NCBI GenBank assembly: GCA_028710525.1
Contig: JAQTTY010000004.1
Location: 1-64,000 of the forward strand
DNA length: 64,000 nt
Direction of reading: 5' to 3'
Origin: Gallionella sp.
GTDB taxonomy: Bacteria; Pseudomonadota; Gammaproteobacteria; Burkholderiales; Gallionellaceae
Each line of letters begins with the position of its first letter. Within the stretch, counting starts at the first letter, position 1. Under the pieces are notes generated by a model. That model searched no databases, had not been told where the DNA came from, and saw only the letters and a program-made list of their open reading frames with translations. A program made the translations under genes and the position numbers. Below are positions 55,577 through 64,000 of this stretch, piece by piece.

Positions 55577-56467
55577 ATGTCACCTTCCCCCCTCTCCGAA
55601 ATGATCAAACTGCCTAAAGAGATATTGCACGTGCTGCTGATACTCATCATCGCTTGGATTGCACTAATGATCAGCCGCCGTTTGATTCGTATGCTGCGCA
55701 ACTATATGAATTCGCGTAGCGAGACCGCCGAGGACAAACGCCGCATCGAGACACTGGCGAGAGTGTTCCGTTATATAGACACGTTGGTCATCTCCTTGGT
55801 GGCTGGGATGCTGGCGCTGAGCGAGCTAGGTTTGTCCATCGCGCCCATCTTGGGCGCGGCTGGTGTAGTCGGCTTGGCAGTCGGTTTTGGTGCGCAGAGT
55901 TTGATCAAAGACTATTTCAACGGCTTCTTCATATTGCTGGAGAATCAGATTCGTCAGGGTGATGCCGTGGAGATCTGCGGCAAGGTCGGCGATGTGGAGG
56001 ACATCACGCTGCGCTATGTCTGTCTGCGCGATGTGGAAGGTAATGTGCATTACGTGCCCAACGGCCAGATCACCACCGTCACCAACAAATCCAGAGACTA
56101 TGCTTATGCGCTCATCGATGTGGGTGTGGCTTACCGCGAGGACTTAGATCATGTGTACGGCGTGATACGAGAAGTCGGGGCGGCGCTGCGCCTAGACGAA
56201 GCCATAGGCGTGAAGATATTGGCTGATATTCAGGTACAAGGCGTGCAGGATCTGGCCGACTCCGCGGTGATCATACGATGCCGTTTCAAGACCGTCGCGC
56301 TAGAGCAATGGAACGTGCGGCGCGCCTTCCTCGGCAAACTCAAACAAGCCTTTGACCGTGCCGGCATCGAGATCCCCTATCCACATATGACGGTCTACGC
56401 CGGCCAAGACAAGCATGGTGAAGCGGCCCCGTTTCGCTTACTCAATCAGTCGCGTGACGCGGTGTAG
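55577..56467 (+). CDS. MscS-family mechanosensitive channel
   Basis: The 296-residue protein has three transmembrane helices: about residues 12-32, 60-82, and the pore helix GAAGVVGLAVGFGAQSLIKD (about 95-115). A cytoplasmic beta domain (GDAVEICGKVGDVEDITLRY, VHYVPNGQITTVTN) follows. These are MscS landmarks. It opens under membrane tension to release solutes. The ATG at 55577 follows TGGAG by 7 bases; an in-frame ATG at 55544 is less supported. Confidence 0.93.
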   Translation: MSPSPLSEMIKLPKEILHVLLILIIAWIALMISRRLIRMLRNYMNSRSETAEDKRRIETLARVFRYIDTLVISLVAGMLALSELGLSIAPILGAAGVVGLAVGFGAQSLIKDYFNGFFILLENQIRQGDAVEICGKVGDVEDITLRYVCLRDVEGNVHYVPNGQITTVTNKSRDYAYALIDVGVAYREDLDHVYGVIREVGAALRLDEAIGVKILADIQVQGVQDLADSAVIIRCRFKTVALEQWNVRRAFLGKLKQAFDRAGIEIPYPHMTVYAGQDKHGEAAPFRLLNQSRDAV

Positions 56468-56632
56468 GTTGCAGCGCATGATGCTGCAAGTTGCCTGAGC
56501 TTATGAAATGCCCGATAATTTGCGCGTTTACGCCCGACCGCCTGTGCTGCATGGTCGGATAGCATCAACTGCCAGCAGACTGGCAACATCGAATCCAGCC
56601 CTTAAGGGCCAATCACGAGCGACTCACTACAT

Positions 56633-57844
56633 ATGGACATCAAGCAACAGCGCAGCATAGACCGATACATAGGCGTGCCCATCTGCAAGTTGTTGTCGGG
56701 CGTGAACCGTATCATCAGCAACGATCCCGATGGCATCCCGCCCAAGCACATCTTGATCATCCTGCTCTCCGAGATGGGTAGTCTGGTACTGGCACACCCC
56801 ATGTTTATGCGCCTCAAGGAGCAATATCCCGATGCGACTTTGCATGTGCTGATGTTCGCCAAGAACCGCGAAGTGCTGGATCTGCTGGACGTAGTGCCAC
56901 GCGAAAATGTCATCACCTTGGATGACAGCAGTTTCAAAACTTTGGTCAAAGATAGCTTCCAGGCCATCATGACCATGCGCAAGCTGAAGATAGACGCCGC
57001 CATCGATTGCGAGTTGTTCGCGCGCATCAGCAGCATCTTCTCCTATCTGTCTGGCGCGACCTATCGTGTCGGCTTCCATCCACACACCCAAGAAGGTCTG
57101 TACCGCGGTAACTTCATCAACCGTGCCGTGACTTACAACCCCTACCGCCATCTGACTCAGCAGTTCCTCAGCTTAGCCGCTGCACTGGAATCTGACACCA
57201 CACCGGCCAACAAAATGTTGCCTGAGCCCTATACCGGCGCTTTGCCAGTGGTGGAATTTCCCGATGTGGAACTGATGCAGATCACCAAGGAGTTGCATAA
57301 CTTCTTCCCCACCATCAAAGACCGTAAGCTGGTGCTGATCTACCCCAGCGGCGGCATCCTGCCGATACGCGCATGGCCGCTCAAGCACTATTGCCAGTTG
57401 GCAAAATCCTTGCTGGAAGAGGGCTATGCGGTCGGCGTCATCGGCCTCCCCGGCGACCGTGCCATCGCTCAACAAGTGGTGGAATTCTGCAAGGACGGCG
57501 CATGCGTCAATCTGGCTGGCTATACTCGTTCGGTGCGTCATCTACTGGCCGTGTTCCATCGCGCCTCGCTGTTGGTGACCAATGACGGCGGCCCCGGACA
57601 GTTCGCCGCCCTCACGCCCAAGTTACCCACCATCATCTTCTTCGGCCCTGAGACACCGGCGCTATACAAATCACTGGGCGACAATTCTTATTGCTTCTAT
57701 AGCGCCCTACCCTGCTCGCCCTGCCTCACTGCGTACAACCACCGCGCCTCACCTTGCGATGGTGACAACCAGTGTCTGAAGCAGATCCTGCCCGAGCGCG
57801 TACTGGCCAAGGCGCATGAGATGTTGGCTGGTAAGTCTGCATGA
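56633..57844 (+). CDS. Glycosyltransferase family 9 (heptosyltransferase-like)
   Basis: The 403-residue protein has the GT-B fold pattern of GT9: ILIILLSEMGSLVLAHPMF near the N-terminus, LVLIYPSGGILPIRAWPLK and LLVTNDGGPGQFAALTPKLP, with TIIFFGPETPALY after it. GT9 enzymes add heptose or related sugars to lipopolysaccharide or other glycans. A cysteine-rich C-terminal stretch (ALPCSPCLTAYNHRASPCDG) is characteristic. The donor and acceptor are unknown. It overlaps the GtrA gene by 4 bases, heading a surface-glycan operon. Confidence 0.88.
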   Translation: MDIKQQRSIDRYIGVPICKLLSGVNRIISNDPDGIPPKHILIILLSEMGSLVLAHPMFMRLKEQYPDATLHVLMFAKNREVLDLLDVVPRENVITLDDSSFKTLVKDSFQAIMTMRKLKIDAAIDCELFARISSIFSYLSGATYRVGFHPHTQEGLYRGNFINRAVTYNPYRHLTQQFLSLAAALESDTTPANKMLPEPYTGALPVVEFPDVELMQITKELHNFFPTIKDRKLVLIYPSGGILPIRAWPLKHYCQLAKSLLEEGYAVGVIGLPGDRAIAQQVVEFCKDGACVNLAGYTRSVRHLLAVFHRASLLVTNDGGPGQFAALTPKLPTIIFFGPETPALYKSLGDNSYCFYSALPCSPCLTAYNHRASPCDGDNQCLKQILPERVLAKAHEMLAGKSA

Positions 57845-58356
57845 GTCGGTTAGCAAGCGGGGCGCAACACCCTTTGCTGGCCTGGATATTCAAACGGCGC
57901 TTTATGAAGTTCGGCATGGTTGGCGCGTCCGGCGTGGTGGTGAATTTGGTCGTGCTGTATCTATGCCAAGAATTCTTGTTCAGCACCATCACCAGCAGCG
58001 GAATGCGCTTGAACGCCTCGCTGGCAGTAGCCATCTTCTTCGCTACTGCCAACAACTTTTATTGGAACCGCGCCTGGACTTGGAGCGATCGCCAGCATCA
58101 TCCCGATAAACATCTGCTGCTACATTTCGGCCAATACGCTATCGCCGTATGGGTGGGTATCGCGCTGCAATTCATCCTGACCAAACTGTTCGTCCAACAC
58201 ATGCATTATTTGCTGGCGAACGCTTCAGCCATCGTAATGGCTAGCGTGTTCAACTTCTTAGTCAACAACTTCTGGACCTTCCGTCACCATAAGCCCGCAG
58301 ATGAAATGGCGCTGCCGCTGGTACCGGAAGATGATAACGAGGTCGGCAAGCGCTGA
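57841..58356 (+). CDS. GtrA-family flippase-like membrane protein
   Basis: The 171-residue protein has four transmembrane segments and the GtrA text FMKFGMVGASGVVVNLVVLY, FFATANNFYWNRAWTWSDR and ASVFNFLVNNFWTFRH. GtrA proteins help move lipid-linked sugars across the inner membrane for O-antigen modification. It overlaps the GT9 gene by 4 bases and ends 2 bases before the ArnT-like gene. Confidence 0.9.
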   Translation: MSRLASGAQHPLLAWIFKRRFMKFGMVGASGVVVNLVVLYLCQEFLFSTITSSGMRLNASLAVAIFFATANNFYWNRAWTWSDRQHHPDKHLLLHFGQYAIAVWVGIALQFILTKLFVQHMHYLLANASAIVMASVFNFLVNNFWTFRHHKPADEMALPLVPEDDNEVGKR

Positions 58357-58358
58357 TC

Positions 58359-60083
58359 ATGATTAACCCGTCGCGACTTAAATATTGGTATATCGCGGCG
58401 GTCTTGCTCGCCGTGTTCACCTATTTCTATGGGCTGGATAGCCAGTACATCCCCAAGAACGGCGACGAATATCCCTATGAACACATCACCCGTTTGACCG
58501 CCGATAGCGGCCATCTGCTGCCACTACAGTCGCAGATGGAGAACATGCGCAACACCAAGCCGCCACTGTTGTTTTGGCAAGGCATCGCCTCCACGGACGG
58601 TGGCAAGCATTGGGACTTGTGGGACTTGCGCTACCCCAGTGTCATCTACACCCTGCTCACCGCTGCGCTGTTATTTCTATTGGGACGCAAGCTGGGCGGC
58701 AAAGCCGAGACCGGCTTTGTTGCGGCACTGACCTTCCTCGCTTTCTTCACCACCTATCGCTTCGGTCGCCCTTTTCTGACCAATCCGCCCGAAGTGTTCT
58801 GGCTGTTCCTACCGTTCTTCGTTCTGTTGTATTGGCCCAAGACCTTTCAATCACGCTTGCTCGTGCCAGTCTTGTTGGGCGTCAGCATAGGTTTGGCTTT
58901 TCTGTATAAATCTTTCGCCTTGGGTCTGCCCGCCACATTGGGGCTGACCGCTTGGTATCTGCATCAGCGCCAGTATCGCTTGCTGGAATTTATCAAACAC
59001 GATGCGCTGAAAGTCACCATCGCTATCTGCGTGGCGGTTGCGATGTTCGGTCTGTGGTTCGCGTTCGATCCCGACCCGATGGCGGTATGGAAGGAATTCA
59101 TCATCGGCGAGAACGTCGGCAAGTTCGACCCGCACGGCCCCAGCTACTTGTCCAAACTATTATGGAGCGGCTCCAGCTTGTGGAGCTACAGCGCCGCCTT
59201 CCTCACCAACGCTGGGCTGCTCACGCTGCTAGTGGTCGCGCTGTTCTTTGTGTCTTGGCAGCGCCGTCGTGAAATGAGCAACGCGGAGCGACTGCTATGG
59301 TTGTGGATCGCCGCCTTATTCTTCAGCTTCCTACTGCCCAGCCAACGTTCCGGCCGCTATCTACTCTCCGCCATGCCTGCCGTGGCCTTGTTATGTGCGC
59401 TGAATTGGCAACACATCAGCCGAAAAGTGTTTATCGCAACTTTGCTCCTGTGCGGTGCAGCGGTGCTGGGTCTGGCTATGCTCGCCATGCGCTTGCAACA
59501 AAACATGAGTGACGAGCTGCTATATGGCTTGGGTTTTTGGTCGCTGATTGCAATCACGGCCTGTTTGATATCCGTCGCGCTGTTCGTGTCTGAACTGACG
59601 CGTCTTGCCGTGAACGTGGTCGCTCTTTTGGTACTGCTCACTTTCGCTGCGGTGCTGCACCCGCTGGATGAACGCTACTCCCTGTACAACGACCTTACGC
59701 AACAGGCTGTGCAAGGTAAGACCGTGGCCGTGCCGTGCAACTTCCGCGCGCATGACGAAGGTTACCGCTTCCTCTTGCCAGGTGCCAACATCGTTGGCTA
59801 TCACGAAAGTCAGCACCTCAATGTAGCGCAACTAGCACAGCGCTATGACCTGTTCGCTGTGCAACTGCCGCTACAAGCCATGGTCTCGGACAGCGCTTGT
59901 GCAGACTGCACCATCATGGGCGAGCGATTGGACATACGTGGACGACAAAGCCCCGACGAGTTGCGCGACATGTTTTTACGCGGCCATGTATTTGAGCATC
60001 TGTTCATACGCGAAGTGCTGATGAGCTCGGCTGTCACCCCCAAGCTCGCGCCCTCGACCATCCCCGCCGAGGTGTGCCGCTGA
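58359..60083 (+). CDS. ArnT-like glycosyltransferase (GT83/PMT family)
   Basis: The 574-residue integral membrane protein has about 12 hydrophobic helices and the PMT-family opening: YGLDSQYIPKNGDEYPYEHI with the catalytic acidic residues (Asp/Glu near 30-32), then RNTKPPLLFWQGIAST. A periplasmic C-terminal domain follows. These enzymes move a sugar from undecaprenyl phosphate to lipid A or other acceptors. The start is 2 bases after the GtrA stop and the TGA overlaps the next ATG, so translation is coupled. Confidence 0.9.
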   Translation: MINPSRLKYWYIAAVLLAVFTYFYGLDSQYIPKNGDEYPYEHITRLTADSGHLLPLQSQMENMRNTKPPLLFWQGIASTDGGKHWDLWDLRYPSVIYTLLTAALLFLLGRKLGGKAETGFVAALTFLAFFTTYRFGRPFLTNPPEVFWLFLPFFVLLYWPKTFQSRLLVPVLLGVSIGLAFLYKSFALGLPATLGLTAWYLHQRQYRLLEFIKHDALKVTIAICVAVAMFGLWFAFDPDPMAVWKEFIIGENVGKFDPHGPSYLSKLLWSGSSLWSYSAAFLTNAGLLTLLVVALFFVSWQRRREMSNAERLLWLWIAALFFSFLLPSQRSGRYLLSAMPAVALLCALNWQHISRKVFIATLLLCGAAVLGLAMLAMRLQQNMSDELLYGLGFWSLIAITACLISVALFVSELTRLAVNVVALLVLLTFAAVLHPLDERYSLYNDLTQQAVQGKTVAVPCNFRAHDEGYRFLLPGANIVGYHESQHLNVAQLAQRYDLFAVQLPLQAMVSDSACADCTIMGERLDIRGRQSPDELRDMFLRGHVFEHLFIREVLMSSAVTPKLAPSTIPAEVCR

Positions 60084-61369
60084 TGCCTAAACGTCTGCTC
60101 AAACCGCAACGCTTGCTGCTCGCACTGATCATCGTTACCAGTGCGAGCGCGGCCTATCACCTGTTCCGTCTACCGGTCGCCAGCACGCTGCACGCCGCAC
60201 CGGTTCAGACGCAGGGTGGACCAGCCTATCTGCATAGCGACTTCGTCTCCCACCAACAGCAGGTCTCCACTCATGCAGCCTCACTTATCGAACTCAAAGA
60301 CGGCAAGCTGCGCGCTTTCTGGTTCGCGGGTAGCCGCGAAGGTGCCGAGGATGTAGAGATACGCACTGCGGTGTATGACGGCTCGATTTGGAGCGATGAG
60401 CGCAGCGTCACCGACCGCGTTCATACGCAACAGGAGTTGCAACGTTACGTGAAAAAACTGGGTAATCCTGTCGCTATGCGCGCGCCAAATGGTGAGTTGT
60501 GGCTGACATATGTCACCGTCTCCTTGGGCGGCTGGGCGGGCAGCTCGCTTACCCTGATACGCTCTCAAGACGAAGGGCAAACTTGGAGCACCCCGCAACG
60601 TTTAATCACCTCACCCTTTATCAACATCAGCACACTGATCAAGGGCACACCCTATTCCTATAACGACGGCACAATTGGCCTGCCGGTGTATCACGAGTTC
60701 CTCGGTAAATTCGGCGAACTGCTGCACCTTTCAGCTGACGGCAAAGTTCTAGACAAACAACGCTTGAGTGCCGGTAAGACCAGCATACAGCCGGTGATGC
60801 TGATAGAGGATGAACGTAAAGCGCTGGTCTTGATGCGCTACACCGGTGCGCCCCCTATGCGTCTGGTCGCCACGCGCAGCCATGATGGCGGCAAGACTTG
60901 GGAGGCGGCTGGAAAAACTGCGCTGCCCAATCCCGATGCGGCTGTGAGTGCAGTCGTGCTGAACGACGGTCGTATGTTGCTGGTCGCCAACGATGTTGAG
61001 CAAGGCCGTGCGGCATTGTCTTTACTGATGTCAAAAGATCACGGCGCAAGCTGGCAGAACATCTATCGTCTAGAAGACCAGCGCGATAGCTCCAGCAAGT
61101 TGGAAGATTATCTGCATAACAACGCCAGTCTCGCGCTCACCAGTGACGCTCGCATCAACGATGCGGCCGAGTACGCCAAGTCTGCGCAACGCAATAAATG
61201 CGAGGGCGAGCAGTGCAGCTACGAGTTCTCCTACCCTTACATGATCCAGACGAAAGATGGAGACCTGCACTTGGTCTACACCTGGAATCGCAGCTTTATC
61301 AAACACGTCGCCTTCAGCCGCGCTTGGCTGGACGAGCGCATGAAAGGACACGATGCCAGTGTTCACTGA
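60083..61369 (+). CDS. Sialidase-like BNR-repeat protein, exported
   Basis: The 428-residue product has an N-terminal anchor or signal (RLLLALIIVTSASAAYHLF) and several Asp-box/BNR repeats: SQDEGQTWSTP, SHDGGKTWEAAG and SKDHGASWQN, the six-bladed propeller pattern of sialidases. RAPNGELWLTYVT and the LVYTWNRSFIKH C-terminus suit exo-sialidase-like proteins. Catalytic Arg residues cannot be fixed by eye. It may act on surface sugars made by the same operon. It starts in the TGATG overlap with the ArnT-like gene. Confidence 0.78.
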   Translation: MPKRLLKPQRLLLALIIVTSASAAYHLFRLPVASTLHAAPVQTQGGPAYLHSDFVSHQQQVSTHAASLIELKDGKLRAFWFAGSREGAEDVEIRTAVYDGSIWSDERSVTDRVHTQQELQRYVKKLGNPVAMRAPNGELWLTYVTVSLGGWAGSSLTLIRSQDEGQTWSTPQRLITSPFINISTLIKGTPYSYNDGTIGLPVYHEFLGKFGELLHLSADGKVLDKQRLSAGKTSIQPVMLIEDERKALVLMRYTGAPPMRLVATRSHDGGKTWEAAGKTALPNPDAAVSAVVLNDGRMLLVANDVEQGRAALSLLMSKDHGASWQNIYRLEDQRDSSSKLEDYLHNNASLALTSDARINDAAEYAKSAQRNKCEGEQCSYEFSYPYMIQTKDGDLHLVYTWNRSFIKHVAFSRAWLDERMKGHDASVH

Positions 61370-61952
61370 CCTGACAGGCCTTATCGGTAGCGCCTTGCTG
61401 ATCGCCGTTGCCGTGCTGCAACTGCCGCGCATACAACGTCTGCCCAGCCGCTATCTCGCTCTGCTAACAGCGGCCACTATCCTGCTCAGCTTGATACCCT
61501 TCAGTGCATTGCCCGCAGCGGCCTATGTACGCGGCATGGTAGGTGACCTAAGTGTCACTACCGTAGTGTTGATGCTCATCGCCCTGTTGCGGCCACACTG
61601 TGTGGTCGTCGCCAACCATGAGCTGCGCCATATTTACATCGTGCTCGTTGTAGCAGCCGTATGCCTCTATCCCCTAGCCTTGGGTGTAGGAATGTATGAT
61701 CCCTACCGCTTGGGTTACAGCAATATGCTGTTCATCGCCACCGTCCTGCTGTTCGCTATCGCGGCGCTGTTGATACGTGAGAATCTAGTAGCTTTGTGCC
61801 TGACGCTGGCGACGCTGGCGTGGTCGTTGGGATGGTATGAATCGACTAATCTATGGGATTATTTGATCGATCCACTGGTGGCGGTTTATGCGATTGGAGT
61901 ATTGATGAAACAGGCTGTCGTAAGGCTCTCGGCTGGCCATCATTCAGGCTAA
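61353..61952 (+). CDS. Unrecognised multi-pass membrane protein
   Basis: The 199-residue product has about six hydrophobic helices and little soluble sequence (VFTDLTGLIGSALLIAVAVL, ATILLSLIPFSALPAAAYV, LVVAAVCLYPLALGVGMYD). No family is recognised. It overlaps the sialidase-like gene by 17 bases and ends the glycan operon, so a role in the same pathway, for instance lipid carrier handling, is possible. Confidence 0.7.
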   Translation: MPVFTDLTGLIGSALLIAVAVLQLPRIQRLPSRYLALLTAATILLSLIPFSALPAAAYVRGMVGDLSVTTVVLMLIALLRPHCVVVANHELRHIYIVLVVAAVCLYPLALGVGMYDPYRLGYSNMLFIATVLLFAIAALLIRENLVALCLTLATLAWSLGWYESTNLWDYLIDPLVAVYAIGVLMKQAVVRLSAGHHSG

Positions 61953-61960
61953 ACATGGGC

Positions 61961-61977
61961 TAATTCGAGTCTGACCC
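61961..61977. repeat. 17-base dispersed repeat, copy 2
   Basis: TAATTCGAGTCTGACCC is identical to 28868-28884. Here it begins 8 bases after the last glycan gene and precedes the two small secreted-protein genes. Confidence 0.6.
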
Positions 61978-62032
61978 CAATTTTCCTGGAATACCACAAA
62001 CACTGTTAGCTGCGCCAGACGGGGATTATTAA

Positions 62033-62578
62033 ATGTATTTTTTTGGAAAGATTTCATTGGGAATAGCCCTGCTAGTGTTGGCATTCTCAGCTGTAGCGTT
62101 TGGCGAGACATATAGATGCGTGAACTCTGATGGGATGTTTGAGTACACAAGTAGGCCATGTCTATCTGACGGTACTGTTGCGCCCTCTCCTCCTGCTTTG
62201 GTCGAGACTGAGAGTAAGTCTCCCTCCCCCAAGTGGGATGGTTCGACTTGCCCGATGATTCTATCTCCCAAACCTGAGCCGAGTGGATCAAGAGACAAAC
62301 GATCCCAACAACTTGATCGTTATGAAGCTCAACTTTATTCAGATGCTCGGGCAGGACGCATTCGCTGGGTTGAACTTGTTGATCAGTTTTATTTGGAATG
62401 TGCAGATCTATTTCCGGGGTTTCATACAGTCAACCTCGTCGAGGTTTCGGCATATCAGAGGGTGCTAGCTGAAAAAATGGATAATCGTTCAATTACAGAG
62501 TCAGAATGGGTCTATCACCTCGAAACACAAGCCGCTGATATTAGAGCTAGACAGCAGATTATCCACAATTCTCGTTAG
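62033..62578 (+). CDS. Secreted protein with DUF4124-like opening
   Basis: The 181-residue product has a signal peptide ending VAFG near residue 24. It is followed by ETYRCVNSDGMFEYTSRPC, the pattern of DUF4124, a small domain found in many periplasmic proteins of unknown role. The C-terminal half is charged and helical (RSQQLDRYEAQLYSDARAG). The gene is A+T-richer than its neighbours. Confidence 0.7.
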   Translation: MYFFGKISLGIALLVLAFSAVAFGETYRCVNSDGMFEYTSRPCLSDGTVAPSPPALVETESKSPSPKWDGSTCPMILSPKPEPSGSRDKRSQQLDRYEAQLYSDARAGRIRWVELVDQFYLECADLFPGFHTVNLVEVSAYQRVLAEKMDNRSITESEWVYHLETQAADIRARQQIIHNSR

Positions 62579-62634
62579 ATCGTAATTGCAATCCACGTTG
62601 TACTTCATATGTGTCTAAACTTAGGAGAAATCAA

Positions 62635-63093
62635 TTGCGTAAAGTTTTCCTGTTGATACTGTTTTCTCTTGTCAGTAATAGTGCCGTGGCAGGATGGGTC
62701 AAGGTTATTACTGACAGTAACTATGACCACCAAAGTCCTTGTACCAAAGACTGTTACTTCATCTATGTTGATTTAGCCACAATTACAAAGTCTGGCGACA
62801 CTGTAACCGTATGGCGCCTAAATGATTTCAGCAAACCAGAGCAATTGATTAATGCTTGGTTACCGCCATCGGCAACCAATAGTAAACCGCATTTGTCGGT
62901 AAAAATCCAAGATGAATTCGACTGCAGGGAGCAGAAATTAAGGACGCTCTTTGTTTCATACCATTCAGGACATATGGGCGGCGGTCAAACAATTCACACT
63001 GACTCGGTTCATAGTAGATGGGTTTCTATCGGAGGCATGTCTTCTGATGTTCCAGTTAAGCTGATTTGGCGAGCAGTATGTGAGCGGCAGTAA
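62635..63093 (+). CDS. Secreted protein with surface-adhesin-E-like layout
   Basis: The TTG at 62635 is chosen because AGGAGA lies 8 bases upstream and gives a perfect signal peptide (RKVFLLILFSLVSNSAVAG); the GTG at 62611 would add eight charged residues. The mature 135-odd residues have CTKDCYFIYVDLATITKSGD, TVWRLNDFSKP, EFDCREQKLR and WRAVCERQ. That cysteine spacing and D-x-A-T-I pattern resemble surface-adhesin protein E-like domains. A role in adhesion is only suggested. Confidence 0.65.
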   Translation: MRKVFLLILFSLVSNSAVAGWVKVITDSNYDHQSPCTKDCYFIYVDLATITKSGDTVTVWRLNDFSKPEQLINAWLPPSATNSKPHLSVKIQDEFDCREQKLRTLFVSYHSGHMGGGQTIHTDSVHSRWVSIGGMSSDVPVKLIWRAVCERQ

Positions 63094-63207
63094 TACCAAT
63101 TTTAAAAAGTCGAGTTGCAGATTTCACCGTCTTTAACTTGGCAGCCAATTTCATTCTGGCAACAAACCTCTGACCGGCAGCGTTGCGCAGCACATCTTAC
63201 TAAGTGC

Positions 63208-63708
63208 TTACAGCACCACCGGACTATCCGGTAGTTCATTCACTTTGTTATCGCTAGAGACCGGGTAATGAAGTGCCAAGTGCGCTCCCACGCTGCTAAT
63301 ACCTGCAATCACACCCGCTTCAAAGTCGCCCTTGCGAAACGCGCTTTCCATTTCTTGACAGATGCTTTCCCAAACTTGCTGGCCCAACTTGGCGTGTATG
63401 CCTCGATCCGCGACGATCTCCACATCTCGATCAGCGAGCAGCAGATAGATCAACACGCCATTGTTCTGCTCGGTATCCCATACCCGCAGTTGCGAAAAGA
63501 CTTCGATGGCGCGTTCCCGCGCTGTTTGCCCTGCTAGCAAAGGCGACAATTCCAACGCGTGTTCTACTGCAAAGCGCACTTGGCCAGCACAAGTTCGTTC
63601 GACCTCGGCGATGGTTTGCTCAATTTTATTCAGCGTGGCGCGAGGAAATTTGCGGTTCACCGTCGCTTGTCCGACTGATAGATGTTTCAGGATACGTTTT
63701 ATATTCAT
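63208..63708 (-). CDS. TPM-domain protein
   Basis: The 166-residue product has the TPM domain text: ATLNKIEQTIAEVERTCAGQ, TEQNNGVLIYLLLADRDVEI and VADRGIHAKLGQQVWESIC. Such domains occur in membrane-linked proteins of chloroplast and bacteria; phosphatase activity is claimed for plant members. There is no signal peptide, so it is cytosolic or peripheral. It overlaps the end of the next gene by 1 base (TAATG), indicating coupling. Confidence 0.82.
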   Translation of the reverse strand: MNIKRILKHLSVGQATVNRKFPRATLNKIEQTIAEVERTCAGQVRFAVEHALELSPLLAGQTARERAIEVFSQLRVWDTEQNNGVLIYLLLADRDVEIVADRGIHAKLGQQVWESICQEMESAFRKGDFEAGVIAGISSVGAHLALHYPVSSDNKVNELPDSPVVL

Positions 63709-64000
63709 TACCAATCCCCCGAAGCGCCGCCACCGCCAAATCCACCCCCGCCGCCGCCACTCCAGCCACCACCGCTATCGCCCCCACGGTAACTTCCTCC
63801 GCCCCATCCGGTTGGAAATGATGAACCGCTGTGTCCACTCTGACCAAACAGCAACGACAACACGAAAGCCATAAAACCGATCATTACTCCCGCTGCGATC
63901 GAGCTTAATATCAGCCAAGCGACACCGCCAATCAAGCCGCCGACAATCAGTCCACCCGGCAGGCGTCCTAATAACTGACGCAGGATGAAATTTCCCACCA
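63708..64000 (-). CDS. TPM-domain/YgcG-like membrane protein, C-terminal part only
   Basis: Only the C-terminal portion is in the window; the frame stays open to the right edge. It has two hydrophobic helices (GRLPGGLIVGGLIGGVAWLI, SIAAGVMIGFMAFVLSLLFG) and ends in a Gly/Ser-rich low-complexity tail (GGGWSGGGGGGFGGGGASGD). This is the usual C-terminus of YgcG-like TPM membrane proteins, the partner of the gene downstream. The N-terminal TPM domain should lie beyond position 64000. Confidence 0.8.
   Translation of the reverse strand, partial: VGNFILRQLLGRLPGGLIVGGLIGGVAWLILSSIAAGVMIGFMAFVLSLLFGQSGHSGSSFPTGWGGGSYRGGDSGGGWSGGGGGGFGGGGASGDW

Overview
The window is a chromosomal segment of a Gram-negative betaproteobacterium. 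The best guess is Nitrosomonadales or the Gallionellaceae neighbourhood. The clues are the ubiquinone genes ubiE, ubiB and ubiJ, the ADP-heptose genes gmhA and rfaE2 beside rsmI-lpoA-yraN, several periplasmic c-type cytochromes, an RND efflux operon with a NodT-type outer-membrane lipoprotein, and a TonB receptor. The family assignment is an inference from gene content.

Layout. 0.3-8.0 kb: a TPP riboswitch and thiC, two small cysteine-rich proteins, uppP, a four-gene SHP/cytochrome b/four-helix protein/diheme cytochrome cluster, then hemerythrin, SirB2 and HPP genes on the minus strand. 8.1-8.6 kb: a 43-residue exported protein behind a long, structured, non-coding leader. 8.7-17.3 kb: an A+T-richer accessory island ending at tRNA-Ser(CGA). 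It holds an HTH/coiled-coil protein, two orphan genes, and an operon of a DUF6361-like protein, a double-HKN phospholipase D/Tdp1-like protein and an SF2 helicase. The operon leader carries two tandem pseudoknot motifs resembling SAM-II riboswitches, one followed by an intrinsic terminator and the other by a hairpin over the Shine-Dalgarno sequence. No integrase is visible.

17.6-28.1 kb: mltF, a copper-type TonB receptor, yggX, a polyphosphate cluster (ppk1, an RHH-like Lys/Ala-rich protein, sixA, pap), small conserved genes, a gamma carbonic anhydrase and cheX. 28.2-31.8 kb: a parDE toxin-antitoxin pair between two decayed gene starts, then an integron-type cassette array with six attC sites and six minus-strand cassette genes but no integrase (a CALIN). 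31.9-40.2 kb: pyrC and an RND efflux operon (adaptor, pump, outer-membrane factor, TetR) with a palindromic operator candidate. 40.2-54.7 kb: core envelope and ubiquinone genes, including rsmI and lpoA with overlapping divergent start codons, glmU and glmS, a c-di-GMP-I riboswitch controlling an unknown secreted protein, and a three-way-junction RNA candidate directly before phnA.

54.8-64.0 kb: an RluA-type pseudouridine synthase, an MscS channel, a five-gene surface-glycan operon (GT9, GtrA, ArnT-like transferase, sialidase-like protein, membrane protein), two small secreted proteins and two TPM-domain genes, the last cut by the window end. The strongest leads are the island operon with its tandem riboswitch-like leader, the integrase-less cassette array, and the c-di-GMP-controlled orphan with its structured downstream RNA. 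All calls are read by eye from motifs, with no database search.
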